Of a stretch of DNA of 6,560 bases, positions 5,849 to 6,560 are shown in pieces. Made by a program: the position numbers and the translations under genes. How positions within the stretch are numbered: the stretch's first letter is position 1; each line of letters opens with the position of its first letter. The stretch covers positions 1-6,560 of the forward strand of contig NZ_CALJON010000005.1 of assembly GCF_937981445.1 (NCBI RefSeq). Direction: 5' to 3'. The notes below the pieces were generated by a model that saw only the letters and a program-made list of their open reading frames with translations, was not told where the DNA came from and made no database searches. This DNA comes from an uncultured Veillonella sp. GTDB taxonomy: Bacteria; Bacillota; Negativicutes; Veillonellales; Veillonellaceae.

Positions 5849-5882
5849 ACTAACTGCTAATATCATGAAGAGTATACAAAGC

Positions 5883-6221
5883 CTACTTTAAATCTCTTTC
5901 TTTTTCTTCTATAAAATCTATAATTGCTTTTTCAAAATCTATGCCCATCCGATTTGATAATGAGGCTAACCACCATACACATTCACCAATTTTATGAGGA
6001 AGTAAATTATTAAGATCCTCCTCTGTATTAGCTGTAGGCCATGTTTTTTCATAAGCCATAGCCAGACGCCCTACTAAGGCTGCATCTGTAAGGAAACCTA
6101 ATGCATCTTCTTCAACAGTCCAACGTTGATTATTAATGGAATCTTCTAATTTATGATAAGCCTCACGAATCATTAAATTACGTTCAATAGCTTCTTGTAA
6201 TGTAACCTTATTTTTGCTCAT
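5883..6221 (-). CDS. MazG-like protein (all-alpha NTP pyrophosphohydrolase superfamily)
   Basis: 112 residues, soluble and helical. The segments LGFLTDAALVGRLAM (41-55) and HKIGECVWWLASLSNRMGIDFEKAI (76-100) resemble the two metal-binding helices of MazG-like proteins, which hydrolyse NTPs or dNTPs to NMP and pyrophosphate. The usual ExxD of the second helix reads KIGE (77-80), and the first ExxE is not canonical. The protein may be catalytically altered or belong to the divergent Firmicute MazG-like family (PF12643 type, from memory). ATG at 6221 has AAAGGA 8 nt upstream. The gene stands alone; the hairpin at 5662-5705 is its likely terminator, about 180 nt downstream. Substrate and role are unknown. 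Confidence 0.68.
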   Translation of the reverse strand: MSKNKVTLQEAIERNLMIREAYHKLEDSINNQRWTVEEDALGFLTDAALVGRLAMAYEKTWPTANTEEDLNNLLPHKIGECVWWLASLSNRMGIDFEKAIIDFIEEKERDLK

Positions 6222-6403
6222 ATAATTTTTCCTTTTACAAATACATTTAATACAAAATTAAATCCGAAGAGCCTATGAATACCTGTTCTTTTATTATAGT
6301 ATAACAAAATATATTATACTCTGTTATATAAAACATTACTTTGAGTTTATACTTACAATAAAGCTTCTTTTATACTATGATCCATAGCAAAACTTCTGCT
6401 ATG
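6222..6403. other. AT-rich promoter region of the MazG-like gene
   Basis: The minus strand has two TATAAT boxes (6293-6298 and 6314-6319) upstream of the MazG-like ATG, neither with a good -35 hexamer. The nearer one would give a leader of about 65 nt. The right end of the stretch is a strong hairpin (6383-6403). No gene was found. Confidence 0.4.
6383..6403. other. Strong hairpin at the edge of the AT-rich spacer
   Basis: CATAGCA (6383-6389) pairs perfectly with TGCTATG (6397-6403). A further A-T and G-T pair inside leave a 3-nt loop. There is no T-tract on either strand, so it is not an ordinary terminator. Subterminal hairpins of this kind mark the ends of IS200/IS605 elements, which fits the tentative call to its right. 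Confidence 0.5.
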
Positions 6404-6560
6404 TTAGCTGAAATCTAGCCTTCTATCAGCAACTTCCTGCTCAGTGGCTGTGGATTTCTCTCCGAGAAATCTTACGCCATGAGCTACACGATTCACAATA
6501 ATTTATGCGTCGTTACCACTCCTTCAAATTATGTTCACTGTGTATCCCCGGGCCGCTTCT
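6404..6560 (-). mobile_element. Possible 3' tail of an IS200/IS605 tnpB gene and its omega-RNA region, cut by window edge
   Basis: Reading leftward from the right edge, one frame gives EAARGYTVNII, stop (TGA), RSGNDA, stop (TAA), then IIVNRVAHGVRFLGEK and ...TATEQEVADRRLDFS to TAA at 6404-6406. The frame is kept across both stops, and its pieces recall the variable C-terminal tails of TnpB (a Gly-Arg-Tyr-Thr-type segment, an xxG-VR segment, then a Q-E segment). The DNA is richer in G+C than the flanks. It is strongly structured: GATTTCTC/GAGAAATC (6453-6471) is a perfect 8-bp hairpin, and ATAATTT and AAATTAT near 6503-6530 can pair. Omega-RNAs arise from exactly this part of such elements. 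No transposase domain is in the window, so another gene tail is possible. Confidence 0.33.
6453..6471. other. Perfect 8-bp hairpin with 3-nt loop
   Basis: GATTTCTC (6453-6460) and GAGAAATC (6464-6471) flank TCC. No T-tract follows on either strand, so a terminator is unlikely. It lies inside the putative tnpB tail and would be a stem of the omega-RNA if that call is right. Confidence 0.6.

Larger units (their letters stand above)
5470..5882. other. Intergenic region between moaB and the MazG-like gene
   Basis: The part next to moaB (5470-5640) is AT-rich and should hold the moaB promoter. The best -10 candidate is TATACT on the minus strand at 5559-5564, but its -35 box is poor. GAAATGAAT occurs twice (5593-5601 and 5629-5637). 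Next come the hairpin terminator at 5662-5705 and the 24-bp repeat array. No supported gene was found; a repeat-containing 49-codon rightward ORF is discussed separately. Confidence 0.6.

Noticed and set aside
6383..6403. Intrinsic terminator
   Set aside because: The stem is strong, but no T-tract follows on either strand.
6404..6560. tRNA or rRNA gene
   Set aside because: No cloverleaf, TTCGAATC-like T-loop or rRNA-conserved segment could be made out on either strand.

Overview
The window looks like chromosome from a low-GC Firmicute-type anaerobe. The protein sequences look most like Negativicutes such as Veillonella; this is an inference from remembered families, not a search. All recognisable genes lie on the minus strand and read right to left. 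Spacers are very AT-rich, and Shine-Dalgarno sequences are mostly strong (AGGAGG type).

Left part (1-3127): an operon encoding an Rrf2-family Fe-S-type regulator, then cydA and cydB, the two core subunits of the cytochrome bd quinol oxidase. cydB runs off the left edge after 299 codons. cydA and cydB overlap by 10 bp, and the regulator stops 17 bp before cydA. The roughly 400-bp leader ahead of the regulator holds an overlapping palindrome (2791-2808, candidate operator), a consensus-like sigma-A promoter (2902-2930), a short hairpin plus T-tract just downstream of that promoter (2859-2881), and a possible 18-codon ORF with its own ribosome binding site (2985-3041). The likely theme is respiratory oxygen removal controlled by a redox, NO or Fe-S sensor.

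Middle part (3128-4971): a two-gene phosphate operon made of a DUF47/PhoU-like accessory protein followed by a PiT-family phosphate transporter. They overlap by 8 bp (ATGCTTGA) and end in a strong terminator. The promoter carries a perfect 17-bp palindrome over its -35 box, and the 5' leader carries a second perfect 15-bp palindrome.

Right part (4972-6560): a MoaB/MogA-family molybdenum cofactor gene; a 413-bp spacer with a long-loop terminator and three-plus copies of a 24-bp tandem repeat; a small MazG-like gene; and a right edge unlike the rest. That edge is richer in G+C, full of perfect hairpins, and has an interrupted reading frame that could be the 3' tail of an IS200/IS605 tnpB gene with its omega-RNA region. 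This last reading is tentative.

Most of the window is ordinary, well-known metabolism. The parts worth a second look are the cyd leader, the phosphate-operon palindromes, the 24-bp repeat array and the structured right edge.
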